Notes under the pieces: generated by a model
The model's database searches: none
The model's input: the letters and a program-made list of their open reading frames with translations, nothing else
Told to the model about the DNA's origin: nothing
NCBI RefSeq assembly: GCF_003226325.1
Contig: NZ_PDOD01000001.1
Location: forward strand, 930,001 to 994,000
Source of the DNA: Salipaludibacillus keqinensis
GTDB taxonomy: Bacteria; Bacillota; Bacilli; Bacillales; Salisediminibacteriaceae
Direction: 5' to 3'
Length of the DNA: 64,000 nt
Made by a program: the position numbers and the translations under genes
Shown: one piece after another, positions 9,179 to 17,576 of the stretch
Numbering within the stretch: the stretch's first letter is position 1
Layout: the number at the start of each line of letters is the position of its first letter

Positions 9179-10273
9179 TTACTCGAACAGTTCTGCTAGT
9201 TCATCCCAATCCTCATGCCATTCAATCGATTGAGCTTCGGCTGCATCTTGATTGATAAATAGTTGCATGTCAGCTGGGTACTCAGAAGGAATATCAGCTG
9301 TTGTTTTTTCGCCACTAAGCACTTCAGCTGCCATTTCACCTGTACGGTATCCGATCGAATAATAGTCAATACCGAATGTTGCAAATCCACCTCTTTCAAG
9401 GGAATCAGGCTCGCCGACAACCAAAGGAATATCATATTCATTGGCAGTAGATACAACGGTTTCTAGAGCTGATACAACAGTGTTATCTGTAATAATATAG
9501 AACACATCCGCTTCATCAATAAGAGTCTCAGCCGCTTGTTGAACTTCTGCTGATGTCGAGACACTGCGAGTTGCGGCGTCGAGGTTGGTGCCTTCAATGG
9601 CCGCTTCAACTGCCTCAATTTGTGCAACTGAATTTTGTTCGCCAGAGTTATAGATTAACCCGACAGTCGAGTCAGGGAAGTAATCTTCAATAAAACCAAT
9701 TGTCATTTCAATTGAATCGGGGTGGAGGTCAACAACGCCAGTAATGTTATCTCCTGGTTGGTCGAGCGACTCAATTAATCCCGCTCCGACTGCGTCAGTG
9801 ACTGACGTGAAGAAAATCGGAATATCATCGGTTGCTTGTAATGCCCCTTGAGCGCTTGGAGTCGAGTTTGCAAAAATTAAGTCGACACCATCTGCCACAA
9901 AGTTATTGGCAATTGTTGATGTATTGTTTTGATCTCCTTGAGCACTTTGAAGGTCATATGTGACTTGCTCTCCTTCAGCAAAACCATTGTCTGCTAAACC
10001 ATCTTTAAATCCTTCATAAGCAGCATCCAAAGAGGGATGTTCAACGATTTGAGTCGCTCCGATTTGGAGCAATTCTGCTTCTTCAGAGTTGTTCGCCTCA
10101 TCATTATCGTTAGATGAATGGTTGTTTTCTTCCTCAACTTCAGCTTCAGAATTGTTATTATTTCCTTCTTCATTTGCATTCGCTCCAGCATTCTCTTCTT
10201 CTGCACCACATGCCGATAACAAGAAAATACTTAACACGGTGATCCCAATACGCATGTCCCATTTCTTTTTCAT
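9179..10273 (-). CDS. ABC transporter substrate-binding lipoprotein (TrpX-like)
   Basis: This extracytoplasmic binding lipoprotein of 364 aa has the lipobox LLSAC giving a lipidated Cys at residue 22, then a very acidic Glu/Asn-rich spacer to about residue 68, then a periplasmic-binding fold of the ABC_sub_bind type (IGATQIVEHPSLDAAYEGF, DLIFANSTPSAQGALQ, FFTSVTDAVGAGLI, GFATFGIDYYSIGYRTGEMA). The start ATG follows GGGGGAAA. It is the first gene of the importer unit and has its own sigma-A promoter. The long acidic spacer suits a salt- or alkali-tolerant lifestyle. Confidence 0.9.
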   Translation of the reverse strand: MKKKWDMRIGITVLSIFLLSACGAEEENAGANANEEGNNNNSEAEVEEENNHSSNDNDEANNSEEAELLQIGATQIVEHPSLDAAYEGFKDGLADNGFAEGEQVTYDLQSAQGDQNNTSTIANNFVADGVDLIFANSTPSAQGALQATDDIPIFFTSVTDAVGAGLIESLDQPGDNITGVVDLHPDSIEMTIGFIEDYFPDSTVGLIYNSGEQNSVAQIEAVEAAIEGTNLDAATRSVSTSAEVQQAAETLIDEADVFYIITDNTVVSALETVVSTANEYDIPLVVGEPDSLERGGFATFGIDYYSIGYRTGEMAAEVLSGEKTTADIPSEYPADMQLFINQDAAEAQSIEWHEDWDELAELFE

Positions 10274-10312
10274 ACAAATTTCCCCCTAAAAGTTATTTGA
10301 ATATTCTAACTT

Positions 10313-10341
10313 ATAATAATATATGAAATCATATATGTAAA
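10313..10341 (-). promoter_or_regulatory. sigma-A promoter of the ABC importer operon
   Basis: Read on the minus strand, TTTACA (10336-10341) is followed after exactly 17 bases by TATTAT (10313-10318). It lies about 40 bases before the binding-protein start. The spacer contains the palindrome ATATATGATTTCATATAT, a possible operator. Confidence 0.7.
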
Positions 10342-10599
10342 TACAAACTATTTTGTAACATAAAGTTAAAAGAGTGAATATGTGGAGATTCACTACAAAA
10401 CTACTTTAAGTTCGAGTTTGTTTATTCATAATTTTAAATTTTCTGACAAAAAAAGTATATAAACTTAAGGACAGATATTTAAGTGTTTTTTTCCTAATTG
10501 GAAATAATCTTTAAAATAAATTGACAAATTGAAATAGAAGCGATAGAAGAGTAGATTAGCACAGTTATCAACTAAGAAAGAAACAGATGTAGCGGTAAT

Positions 10600-10636
10600 A
10601 AAAATAGTCCAAGGTAATGAACAGGACTACTTTTTT
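10600..10636 (-). terminator. terminator of the crotonase gene
   Basis: On the minus strand, AAGTAGTCC and GGACTATTTTT can pair around a 13-base loop, and the T-run follows the stem. It lies just past the stop of the enoyl-CoA hydratase gene. Confidence 0.65.
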
Positions 10637-10641
10637 ACCGG

Positions 10642-11421
10642 TTATTTACCTTGGAACCTAGGGCGGCGCTTCTCATGAAAAGCATTTAATGCTTCCAAAC
10701 GATCTTCAGTTGGAATGATCACTTCATAAGATTTAGCTTCAATAGCCAAACCGGTATGAATATCTACATTGTTTCCCTGTTGTATCGCAAATTTAGCTTG
10801 CGTGACAGCTAAAGGACCGTTTACCATGATTTCATTTGATAGAGCTTGTGTTTCCTCAAGTAAGTTAGAATCATCACTAACGACTTTAGTAATCATACCC
10901 CAAGATTCTGCAAGGCTTGCTTCGATTACACGAGCAGTGAGAATGAGTTCTTTTGCTCGAGCTGGTCCGATTAATCGTGTGAGCCGTTGTGTTCCGCCCG
11001 CGCCAGGAATAATGGCCCAACTCACTTCTGTTAAGCCCATTTTTGCTTTCGCGACAGCATAACGAAAATCGCAAGCAAGAGCTAATTCGAATCCTCCACC
11101 TAGAGCATAGCCATTAATGGCAGCGATCGTTGGCTGTGGCATTTCTTCAATCATAGTGAACACTCGCCGAATCTTACTTACGTTCCTTCGTACTTCATTC
11201 TCATTTAATGATTTTCTTTCTTTTAAATCTGCTCCAGCACTAAAGGCTTTATCACCAGCCCCGGTAAAAATAACGCACCGAATATGTCGATTCAGTTGTA
11301 GTTTTTCAACAGCAGATTCTAATTGAACAAGTGTCTCAAAGTCAAAGCAATTTAATTGGTCAGGTCGGTTTATTGTTACTGTAGCAAGGGAGTCAGTTGT
11401 CTCAACAATGATATTCGTCAA
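10642..11421 (-). CDS. enoyl-CoA hydratase/isomerase family protein
   Basis: This crotonase-fold enzyme of 259 aa retains both hydratase glutamates, E112 (GGGFELAL) and E132 (GLTEVSW), and the oxyanion-hole motif AFSAGADL, so it should hydrate an enoyl-CoA. The start is TTG 11421, with AAGGAGG seven bases upstream. It is monocistronic with its own terminator. It is one of three crotonases in the window and is a candidate for the missing oxepin-CoA hydrolysing hydratase, because the ring-opening aldehyde dehydrogenase here lacks the usual fused hydratase domain. A role in Leu or fatty acid breakdown is equally possible. Confidence 0.88.
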   Translation of the reverse strand: MTNIIVETTDSLATVTINRPDQLNCFDFETLVQLESAVEKLQLNRHIRCVIFTGAGDKAFSAGADLKERKSLNENEVRRNVSKIRRVFTMIEEMPQPTIAAINGYALGGGFELALACDFRYAVAKAKMGLTEVSWAIIPGAGGTQRLTRLIGPARAKELILTARVIEASLAESWGMITKVVSDDSNLLEETQALSNEIMVNGPLAVTQAKFAIQQGNNVDIHTGLAIEAKSYEVIIPTEDRLEALNAFHEKRRPRFQGK

Positions 11422-11633
11422 TGGAATTCCTCCTTCAATAGTTAAATTACCTTTATAAGATGAGCTTAAGTAGGGGATGCTGAATCGAAAAAAATGTATT
11501 AAAATTGTATAACGGTATTTTAACGGAGTGTATTTAAATGTTGTGTGATCATTATTACAGATTTTTCTGACTATTTAAGGCTTACTCATGTACGAGATTA
11601 AAAGATGATTCAACACACGACGTCTATTTGATG

Positions 11634-12593
11634 TTATTTATTCATAGGGAGAAAAGAAGAAATACCTTTAAAAGTGCTTGTTGATTCTTGAATCATACGG
11701 TTAAAAAGTTCACTAACTGTAGGAATGTCTTCGATCAAACTAGATATTTGTCCAGCATTAATGTGTCCTTGATCTAATTTTCCTTCGATCGCTCCTAGGA
11801 TATGATGAGTTTCATCTGTTTTTTTGAGGTGGGTTGCTTTGTTCATCTCTTGCTTTTCTAACTCAATCAGCTTGTCTGCATAAGGCGTTTTCAAAATGCG
11901 CCTTATTTTTTGATAAGGCCTCCCAACAATCACGGTATCGTTAAATTCCGCATCGCAAAGAGCGGCCTTGTAATTTTCATGGACGTTAGCCTCTTGGGTA
12001 GCAATTAACCTTGTACCTAGTTGTACGCCTTGAGCTCCTAAAGCCAAAGCAGCTAAGAACCCTTTTCCGTTGCCGATCCCTCCTGCTGCGACAACGGGGA
12101 TGTTAACTACAGAAGTAATTTTAGGAATTAACGTAAACGTAGTCAGTTCTTCAGTCGAATTTATTCCAGCTGCTTCATAACCTTCAGCTATAATGATGTC
12201 AGCCCCTGCTGCTTCAGCCTTTAAAGCCTGTTTGTGATTAGCTACAACACACATCACTTTACTTTTGGCTTCTTTCAAAGGTTGGATGAAAGGGGCAGGG
12301 TTTCCAGCCGACAAAGAAACAACAGGGACCTGATATTCAATGAGAAGAGAGATGACTTCTTCAAGGTGTGGTTGTACAGAGAGTGGAACATTTACTGCGT
12401 AAGGTTTATTAGTTTTAGCACGTATTTCAGCAATCATTTCTTTGATCACTTTAGGAGGCAAGGTTCCCGCACCTATCGTACCTAGCCCACCTGCCTCTGA
12501 TACGGCAATAGCTAATGATGCGTGACTTACATTCCCCATCCCTCCTTGAATGAAAGGAAGCTCAATATTCAAAATTTTAACTAGTTCATTCAT
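11634..12593 (-). CDS. nitronate monooxygenase / FabK-like FMN protein
   Basis: This TIM-barrel flavoprotein of 319 aa belongs to the 2-nitropropane dioxygenase family. Typical motifs are PFIQGGMGNVSHASLAIAVSEAGGLG at the N-terminus, IIAEGYEAAG, and the phosphate-binding VVAAGGIGNGKGFLAALALGAQGVQLGTR. Family members oxidise nitronates or reduce enoyl-ACP (FabK); sequence alone does not decide. GGGAGG precedes ATG 12593. It is divergent from the PaaY-like gene across a 70-base gap holding a palindrome, so the two may be co-regulated. A role in aromatic or fatty acid catabolism is inferred only from place. Confidence 0.82.
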   Translation of the reverse strand: MNELVKILNIELPFIQGGMGNVSHASLAIAVSEAGGLGTIGAGTLPPKVIKEMIAEIRAKTNKPYAVNVPLSVQPHLEEVISLLIEYQVPVVSLSAGNPAPFIQPLKEAKSKVMCVVANHKQALKAEAAGADIIIAEGYEAAGINSTEELTTFTLIPKITSVVNIPVVAAGGIGNGKGFLAALALGAQGVQLGTRLIATQEANVHENYKAALCDAEFNDTVIVGRPYQKIRRILKTPYADKLIELEKQEMNKATHLKKTDETHHILGAIEGKLDQGHINAGQISSLIEDIPTVSELFNRMIQESTSTFKGISSFLPMNK

Positions 12594-12618
12594 TTTTAAT
12601 CGCCTCCCGTGAAAAATG

Positions 12619-12640
12619 TGTTATATTAAAAAGTATAACA
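12619..12640. promoter_or_regulatory. palindrome in divergent promoter region
   Basis: TGTTATA (12619-12625) and TATAACA (12634-12640) form a perfect 7-bp inverted repeat with an 8-base spacer between the divergent flavoprotein and PaaY-like genes. The size and AT-rich symmetry suit a dimeric repressor site, but no regulator is identified. Confidence 0.4.
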
Positions 12641-12663
12641 TGAAGAAAATAGGAGGGGAACAA

Positions 12664-13194
12664 ATGATTTATCGTTATAAAGACCATACCCCTGTCATTG
12701 ATGAAAGCGTTTTTTTGGCAGGCGGAGTGAAAGTAATAGGGGATGTAGAGATCGGTGCTGAATCGAGTCTATGGTTTAACGTCGTGCTAAGAGGTGACGA
12801 AGGGAAAATTAAAGTAGGTAAAAGATGTAATATCCAAGATAACACTGTTTGTCATCTATATGAGAAATTTCCATTAATCCTTGAAGACGAAGTATCCATT
12901 GGTCATAGTGCGATCATTCATGGCTGCACATTAAGAAAAGGTGTGCTCATTGGAATGGGGGCCACCGTCCTAGATGGGGCAGAAATTGGTGAGTATTCGA
13001 TCATTGGTGCGAACGCTCTTGTCCCCTCAGGGAAAGTCATTCCACCACATTCTCTTGTATTAGGATCTCCAGGGAAAGTGGTTAGATCATTGGGTGACAA
13101 AGATTATTATATGATTGAAGAAACAATCAATACCTATGTTAAAAAAGGACAGGAATTTAAACAGAAAGAATTAGTAGAATTAATTTCAGAATAA
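12664..13194 (+). CDS. gamma-carbonic anhydrase / PaaY-like hexapeptide protein
   Basis: This left-handed beta-helix protein of 176 aa is built of hexapeptide repeats (VKVIGDVEIGAESSLWFNVV, VSIGHSAIIHGC, IGMGATVLDGAEIG). Putative zinc His residues are in VCHLYE and IGHSAIIHG. The start is ATG 12664, behind AGGAGGGG; an in-frame ATG at 12616 has no such site. E. coli PaaY has this fold and is a thioesterase that releases toxic CoA adducts in phenylacetate catabolism, and the neighbouring paaX and paaK support that reading. YrdA/YtoA-type carbonic anhydrase homologues are the alternative. Confidence 0.82.
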   Translation: MIYRYKDHTPVIDESVFLAGGVKVIGDVEIGAESSLWFNVVLRGDEGKIKVGKRCNIQDNTVCHLYEKFPLILEDEVSIGHSAIIHGCTLRKGVLIGMGATVLDGAEIGEYSIIGANALVPSGKVIPPHSLVLGSPGKVVRSLGDKDYYMIEETINTYVKKGQEFKQKELVELISE

Positions 13195-13197
13195 ACA

Positions 13198-13266
13198 AAA
13201 GGCTGTTTTCGTAAACGGCCAAATAAAAAGAGAAGCAACGCTTTTTAGCGCAGCTTCTCTTTTTGC
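13198..13266. terminator. bidirectional terminator between paaY-like gene and paaX
   Basis: The main stem pairs AAAAAGAGAAGC (13225-13236) with GCTTCTCTTTTT (13253-13264), giving U-runs in both directions for the convergent genes. A small hairpin, GGCTGTTT/AAACGGCC, lies just before it at 13201-13220. Confidence 0.85.
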
Positions 13267-13318
13267 TTTGTGTGTCCGTATTTTAAAGTTGGCAACTTAC
13301 AAAAGAACGGTAAACCAA

Positions 13319-14227
13319 TTACATTTTTCTGGATTCTACAGTCGAGTTAATAAGCGGGTGGTCAAGAAAGTTATAGCTATCATCTGTTTTTAAACCGCTC
13401 TTTTGATGTTCGATGACGAATTCAAAAAAACGAGTAGCTGGTTTAGCTAGAGTTCGATAATAATCAGCAAATAGCGCAGCTGCTGAGTCGCCGAGCCATT
13501 TTTCAGGCAATAGTTCACTAGGAAGACCGGGATCAATAAATAAAAACTTTCTATATTGGTGTACTAGTAATGTGCGCTCAACAAAGCAACTGCCATCACT
13601 CATCTTCCCTTGTTCAATTTTATTTTTATCAATAATATATTTCTGGCTATATTTCTCAATGAAGTTGGCATAGCGCTCATTAATTTCATCGATATTCCAA
13701 CATTTTTCAACTTGTTGTTTCGGATCGCCCTGATCTTCTTTAGTCCCTCGAAAGAAGCTTACGTAAGAACTGATATCATATTTTTCGATCAGGTTATTTA
13801 CTTCTGTTTCTAATGGGTTTGGAGTAATCCAACAACTATTCGATAGAAGGCCGAATCCGCTCCAAACTAACTCTTGTCTTAACTCATCTCTAATATGGCG
13901 TTTCTTTTCTGGAATGTTATACACTAAGATTCTCCACTCGCCATCCCATGAGGAGGGCTCTAATTTATAGATTCGTTTTGCAGCCTCCTCCATGCGAGAT
14001 TTTCCTTGGTCTGTTAACGAATAATAGCTTTTATTTCCTTTTTTCTCCGATTGAAGCCAATTTTGTTTACTCATCCGAGAGATCGCAGCTCGCACAGACT
14101 GTTCATTGTGACCAAACTCTTTAAGTAAACGGATTAAGTTACCAATCCAAATGACATTTCCATAGTGACGTATATAATCTCCGTACAAAGTGAAGATCAT
14201 GGATCTTGTATTTAATGTTTTTTCCAT
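13319..14227 (-). CDS. paaX: PaaX-type transcriptional repressor of phenylacetate catabolism
   Basis: This DNA-binding repressor of 302 aa is of standard PaaX length. The N-terminal winged helix (about 8-75: MIFTLYGDYIRHYGNVIW...VRAAISRMSKQNWL) is followed by the PaaX central domain (SSWDGEWRILVYNIPEKKRHIRDELR...SGFGLLSNSCWI) and the C-terminal PaaX_C region. In characterised bacteria PaaX is released from DNA by phenylacetyl-CoA. The gene lies next to paaK and 2 kb from the divergent paaK/paaA promoters, where I see matched direct repeats that could be its operators. The GGCGGGTG ribosome site is modest, consistent with low expression. Confidence 0.93.
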   Translation of the reverse strand: MEKTLNTRSMIFTLYGDYIRHYGNVIWIGNLIRLLKEFGHNEQSVRAAISRMSKQNWLQSEKKGNKSYYSLTDQGKSRMEEAAKRIYKLEPSSWDGEWRILVYNIPEKKRHIRDELRQELVWSGFGLLSNSCWITPNPLETEVNNLIEKYDISSYVSFFRGTKEDQGDPKQQVEKCWNIDEINERYANFIEKYSQKYIIDKNKIEQGKMSDGSCFVERTLLVHQYRKFLFIDPGLPSELLPEKWLGDSAAALFADYYRTLAKPATRFFEFVIEHQKSGLKTDDSYNFLDHPLINSTVESRKM

Positions 14228-14625
14228 TTACACCCGCCAACCTTTTCTATTAACAAATTTTGTGAACTGAAAATGATTGTATATTTCTGTCGAAAAAGAT
14301 ATGTATAGTACATTTTACTACAAAATTAAATTTCATCATACTTTTTCCTCTCTTCAGCCCTTAGATGAAAATTGAACCCATCTGAAAAACAACCAAAGTG
14401 TTGAAGATTCCGTCACGAATAAGCTTCGAGTTTTATCACCCGATTGAGCTTCAGAGCTAGACTAGCAGAGGAAGAGGAGGAGGTCCGGGACTTGCTTGCA
14501 GAACGGGAACGATGATTTTTCAAAATCAATAATGACCGATAACAAAAGCTATTTTTAAAAAGAATCACAAAATAAGCTGCCCCTCAATAACGTTCCATTA
14601 GGACAGCTTAATCTGAACCTTGAAA
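14228..14625. other. intergenic region between paaX and paaK
   Basis: This 398-base stretch has no supportable gene. It holds the upstream region of paaX at its left end and the paaK terminator at 14573-14609. The middle (about 14340-14570) shows short purine-rich patches but no complete repeat or promoter that I trust. Confidence 0.6.
14573..14609 (-). terminator. probable paaK terminator
   Basis: AAGCTGCCC (14574-14582) and GGACAGCTT (14601-14609) pair with one mismatch. On the minus strand the stem is followed by ATTTTGT. It is moderate in strength and just downstream of the paaK stop. Confidence 0.5.
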
Positions 14626-15963
14626 TTAATTTGAACTAGTCACTTTTTCTGAACGACGGTCAACGATACGCTTTGCTTTTCCATCGGAACGAGGGATGGA
14701 TTGCGGTTTTTTTAGTGAAACGTTCATGGAAACGAGAATATCTGTCTTTAACATACGCTGAATTTTTTTGATAAGCTTTTGGGCACTAAGGTGATTAAAA
14801 TCTTTGTCCGGAAGTGAACGGTAGAATGCTTCGGACACCTCAACATGTAACTCAGCATGGTCCAATGCGCCCTTTTTATAAAGATGTATTTGATAGTTCG
14901 AATCAAGTTCACGTATTGGCAAAATCGAACGTTCAATTTCCGAAGGGAAAACATTCACTCCACGTATAATGAGCATATTGTCAATACGTCCTTTAATGCG
15001 ACTCATTTTTGTAGTCGTGCGTCCGCATTCACATTTTTCCCGAGAAATCGAAGAAATATCTCCCGTTCGATACCGGATAACCGGTAGAGCTTCCTTGGTT
15101 AAGCTTGTAAATACCAATTCACCATCTTCTCCGTCGGGAACTGGTAATAGTGTTTCTGGATCGATGATTTCGACGATGAAATGATCATCAGCAATGTGTA
15201 ATCCGTTTTGAGATTCAACACATTCTATGGCAACGCCAGGTCCCATAACCTCACTAAGACCGTAAATATCCATGGCTTTCATGTCGAACGTCTCCTGAAT
15301 CACGTGTCTCAATTCCTCTGACCAAGGTTCTGCTCCTAAAATAGCGTATTTTAATGAAGTGGTGCGAGGATCGATGTCCATTTCTTTCATTGCCTCGCTA
15401 ATATTTAATACATAAGAAGGAGTTGCACAAATAATACGAGGCTTTAAGTCTTGGATGAGTGTGATTTGTCTTGATGTATTTCCTCCTGAAACAGGAACAG
15501 TGGCACATCCTAACCGTTCAGCACCATGATGAAGACCTAACCCCCCAGTAAACAATCCGTATCCATAAGCGTTATGCAAAACATCCTCTTTACGCCCACC
15601 AGCCATATAGATTGCCCGGGCAACCATATCGGACCAATTCTCAATATCATTTTTTGTGTACCCTACAATCGTTGGTTTTCCACTTGTTCCTGACGAGCCG
15701 TGTATGCGAATTACTTCATTCAAAGGTGTAGCAAACAGGTTAAAAGGATAATTCTCACGGAAATCATGTTTTTTTGTAAAAGGTAGCCGCTTTAAATCAG
15801 ATAAGGATTCAATATCACTGGGAGAAATATTCAAATTATCAAAAGCCTCCCTGTAAAAGGGCACATTGCGGTAGACACGATCAAGTGTCTCTTTTAAACG
15901 GTTCATTTGTAATTCTTGAATTTCAGACTGTTCCCAAGTCTCTTCTTTTTCGAATACAGGCAT
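14626..15963 (-). CDS. paaK: phenylacetate-CoA ligase
   Basis: This AMP-forming ligase activates phenylacetate to phenylacetyl-CoA, the entry step of the pathway. The 445-aa protein has the PaaK signature VIRIHGSSGTSGKPTIVGYT (P-loop), YGYGLFTGGLGLHHGAERLG, DIYGLSEVMGPGVA, RTGDISSI and the C-terminal lid with RIKGRIDNMLIIRGVNVFP and a terminal Lys-containing SDGKAKRI motif. The start is ATG 15963, behind GGGGGAAAAG; the frame extends upstream to 16017 without a ribosome site. It is transcribed from its own promoter, divergent from paaA. If Phe is converted directly to phenylacetyl-CoA, this enzyme would serve external phenylacetate. Confidence 0.95.
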   Translation of the reverse strand: MPVFEKEETWEQSEIQELQMNRLKETLDRVYRNVPFYREAFDNLNISPSDIESLSDLKRLPFTKKHDFRENYPFNLFATPLNEVIRIHGSSGTSGKPTIVGYTKNDIENWSDMVARAIYMAGGRKEDVLHNAYGYGLFTGGLGLHHGAERLGCATVPVSGGNTSRQITLIQDLKPRIICATPSYVLNISEAMKEMDIDPRTTSLKYAILGAEPWSEELRHVIQETFDMKAMDIYGLSEVMGPGVAIECVESQNGLHIADDHFIVEIIDPETLLPVPDGEDGELVFTSLTKEALPVIRYRTGDISSISREKCECGRTTTKMSRIKGRIDNMLIIRGVNVFPSEIERSILPIRELDSNYQIHLYKKGALDHAELHVEVSEAFYRSLPDKDFNHLSAQKLIKKIQRMLKTDILVSMNVSLKKPQSIPRSDGKAKRIVDRRSEKVTSSN

Positions 15964-15991
15964 CGCTTTTCCCCCTATGTTATAAAATAAA

Positions 15992-16012
15992 TACGTAAAC
16001 ACCTTAATACGT
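15992..16012. promoter_or_regulatory. candidate PaaX operator at the paaK promoter
   Basis: TACGT occurs at 15992-15996 and again at 16008-16012, a direct repeat 16 bases apart start to start. It lies just downstream of the paaK -10 box, where a bound repressor would block transcription. The identical arrangement occurs at the paaA promoter. Confidence 0.5.
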
Positions 16013-16019
16013 TTCACTA

Positions 16020-16048
16020 AATGTACAATCGATTGAAAGCGTTGTCAA
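16020..16048 (-). promoter_or_regulatory. sigma-A promoter of paaK
   Basis: On the minus strand, TTGACA (16043-16048) is followed after exactly 17 bases by TACATT (16020-16025). The paaK start is about 57 bases downstream. Confidence 0.75.
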
Positions 16049-16143
16049 CGAATTTTCCATGATTTTAAACATATAAAAACATTAATAAACGTTGATATAT
16101 AAGTAATTATATAATTTATAAGAAAATTTAAAAGATTTAGTTA

Positions 16144-16172
16144 TTGAAAATTATGTTACGTTTAAGTATACT
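16144..16172 (+). promoter_or_regulatory. sigma-A promoter of the paaABCD operon
   Basis: TTGAAA (16144-16149) and TATACT (16167-16172) are separated by exactly 17 bases, about 33 bases before the paaA ATG. The 10-bp palindrome AAGTATACTT (16164-16173) covers the -10 box. Confidence 0.78.
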
Positions 16173-16188
16173 TACGTTAAATAAACGT
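16157..16188. promoter_or_regulatory. candidate PaaX operator at the paaA promoter
   Basis: TACGT lies at 16157-16161 and 16173-16177, again 16 bases apart and flanking the -10 box. ACGTTTA (16158-16164) and TAAACGT (16182-16188) form an additional inverted repeat. The same TACGT spacing at the paaK promoter suggests one regulator, most simply PaaX. Confidence 0.55.
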
Positions 16189-16204
16189 GATAAGGAGTGA
16201 AGGG

Positions 16205-17191
16205 ATGTATAATTTTGTGGAGCAGGGCGGAGTAAATGATTCTGGTATTGAAGAAGACCCTGAAAAGTATCAAAAGTTTATGGAACGAATTGAGGCTGGA
16301 AAATTAATTGAGGCTGATGATTGGATGCCTGAAGAATATAGAAAGACCCTGATCAAACTTATATCCATGCATGGCATCAGTGAAGTGATGGGTGCTCTTC
16401 CGGAAAAAGAGTGGACGCCAAAAGCCCCCACATTAAAAAGAAAATTAGGGATTATGGCAAAAGTACAAGACGAAATGGGACACGGTCAATTGTTATTGCG
16501 GGTAACGGAAGATTTATTGAAACCATATGGGAAAACAAGAGAAAACTTAATGGAAGATTTACTTAACGGAGATTTGAAGTTTCATAATGTGTTTCATATG
16601 AAAACAAAAACATGGGCGGATGCCGGATTGATCGGCTGGCTAGTTGATGGCGCGGCAATTATTTCACAAACCAACATGCTAGATGCTTCATATGGTCCGT
16701 ACCAGAGAGCGCTCCACCGTATATGTGCTGAGGAAGTGTTTCATGCTCAACATGGGGAAGCCATTATCATGGCATTAGCAGAAGGAACAGAGGAACAAAG
16801 AGAGATCCTTCAAGATTCCGTAAATCGTTGGTGGCCGTCTCTTCTCATGTTTTTTGGTCCTGGATCAGCTTCGACTACAGGCTCATCAAAACAAGAGATT
16901 ACGATGAAATATCGGATTAGAAAAAGTTCTAATGAAGAGTTACGACAAGCGTTTTTAGATAAGTACCTACCACGTGTATTTTCTCTCAATTTGACGGTGC
17001 CAGATGATACATTGCACTACGATGAACAAGAGAAAAAGTGGATCTATCAACAACCAGATTGGAATGAATTCAAGCAGATCATCTCAAACAAAGGACCCAT
17101 GTCTAAGGAGCGTTTACGTCTCCGACAAATCGCTTATGAAAATAATCGTTGGGTCATAGAAGCGCTATCGAAAGAACATTCATTTTCATAG
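16205..17191 (+). CDS. paaA: phenylacetyl-CoA 1,2-epoxidase catalytic subunit A
   Basis: This is the di-iron oxygenase subunit that epoxidises the ring of phenylacetyl-CoA. In 328 aa, the ferritin-like helices carry the first ExxH (E90-M-G-H93) and a second EEVFHAQHGE set. DWMPEEYRKTLI, SQTNMLDASYGPYQRA and WWPSLLMFFGP are typical PaaA segments. ATG 16205 is chosen because AAGGAG precedes it; the frame extends upstream to a GTG inside the operator. It is the first gene of the operon, with paaB 22 bases downstream. It should form the PaaABCD oxygenase complex with the next three products. Confidence 0.96.
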   Translation: MYNFVEQGGVNDSGIEEDPEKYQKFMERIEAGKLIEADDWMPEEYRKTLIKLISMHGISEVMGALPEKEWTPKAPTLKRKLGIMAKVQDEMGHGQLLLRVTEDLLKPYGKTRENLMEDLLNGDLKFHNVFHMKTKTWADAGLIGWLVDGAAIISQTNMLDASYGPYQRALHRICAEEVFHAQHGEAIIMALAEGTEEQREILQDSVNRWWPSLLMFFGPGSASTTGSSKQEITMKYRIRKSSNEELRQAFLDKYLPRVFSLNLTVPDDTLHYDEQEKKWIYQQPDWNEFKQIISNKGPMSKERLRLRQIAYENNRWVIEALSKEHSFS

Positions 17192-17213
17192 AGTCATATA
17201 GGGAGGTTTGGTA

Positions 17214-17576
17214 ATGGGAGCTAAAGAATCAAAAACATCACATTTTTATCAAGAATATGAAGTCTTCAGCAAGAAAACTGAAAAAGGTTCGATGCAACAT
17301 CAATTTAGTTTATTGGCGCCGAATCATGAGATGGCTTTAAGTATGGCTCAAGAAAACTTCATGCGTCGTGAAGATGTAGCTGATATTTGGGTGGTTAAAC
17401 GAGAGAATATTTACGGTTTAACGAGTGAAGAACGTCAATTGTTGACACAACGGTTGGAAAACAAAGATTACCGAACAACGAAAGGATATGGGTATTTAAG
17501 AAGCAAATGGAGAGAAAAACAACAAGGGATGTTGGATGAAAAAGAAATCATGTCATGGAAAGAGGTCAAAAAATAA
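17214..17576 (+). CDS. paaB: phenylacetyl-CoA epoxidase subunit B
   Basis: This small structural subunit of the epoxidase is 120 aa long. EYEVFSKKTEKGSMQHQFSLLAPNHEMALSMAQENFMRRED and ADIWVVKRENI are diagnostic of PaaB. The start is ATG 17214, seven bases after GGGAGG; TTG 17208 is in frame but too close to it. The C-terminus is longer and more basic than short PaaB forms. Its stop TAA shares one base with the paaC start ATG, indicating coupled translation. Confidence 0.93.
   Translation: MGAKESKTSHFYQEYEVFSKKTEKGSMQHQFSLLAPNHEMALSMAQENFMRREDVADIWVVKRENIYGLTSEERQLLTQRLENKDYRTTKGYGYLRSKWREKQQGMLDEKEIMSWKEVKK

Larger units (their letters stand above)
10274..10641. other. intergenic region upstream of the importer operon
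   Basis: This 368-base AT-rich stretch carries the importer promoter (10313-10341) and the crotonase terminator (10600-10636), both on the minus strand. I looked for a Trp T-box (AGGGTGG with an antiterminator) and saw none, so T-box control is not supported. The middle part shows nothing recognisable. Confidence 0.7.

Noticed and set aside
10274-10641. A tryptophan T-box leader before the TrpXYZ-like importer
   Set aside because: The conserved AGGGTGG antiterminator sequence and specifier-loop arrangement are not present on the minus strand; only a sigma-A promoter is seen.
10642-11421. Assigning the isolated crotonase firmly as the oxepin-CoA hydrolase
   Set aside because: Catalytic residues fit many enoyl-CoA hydratases and the gene is not in the paa operon; it is kept only as a candidate.
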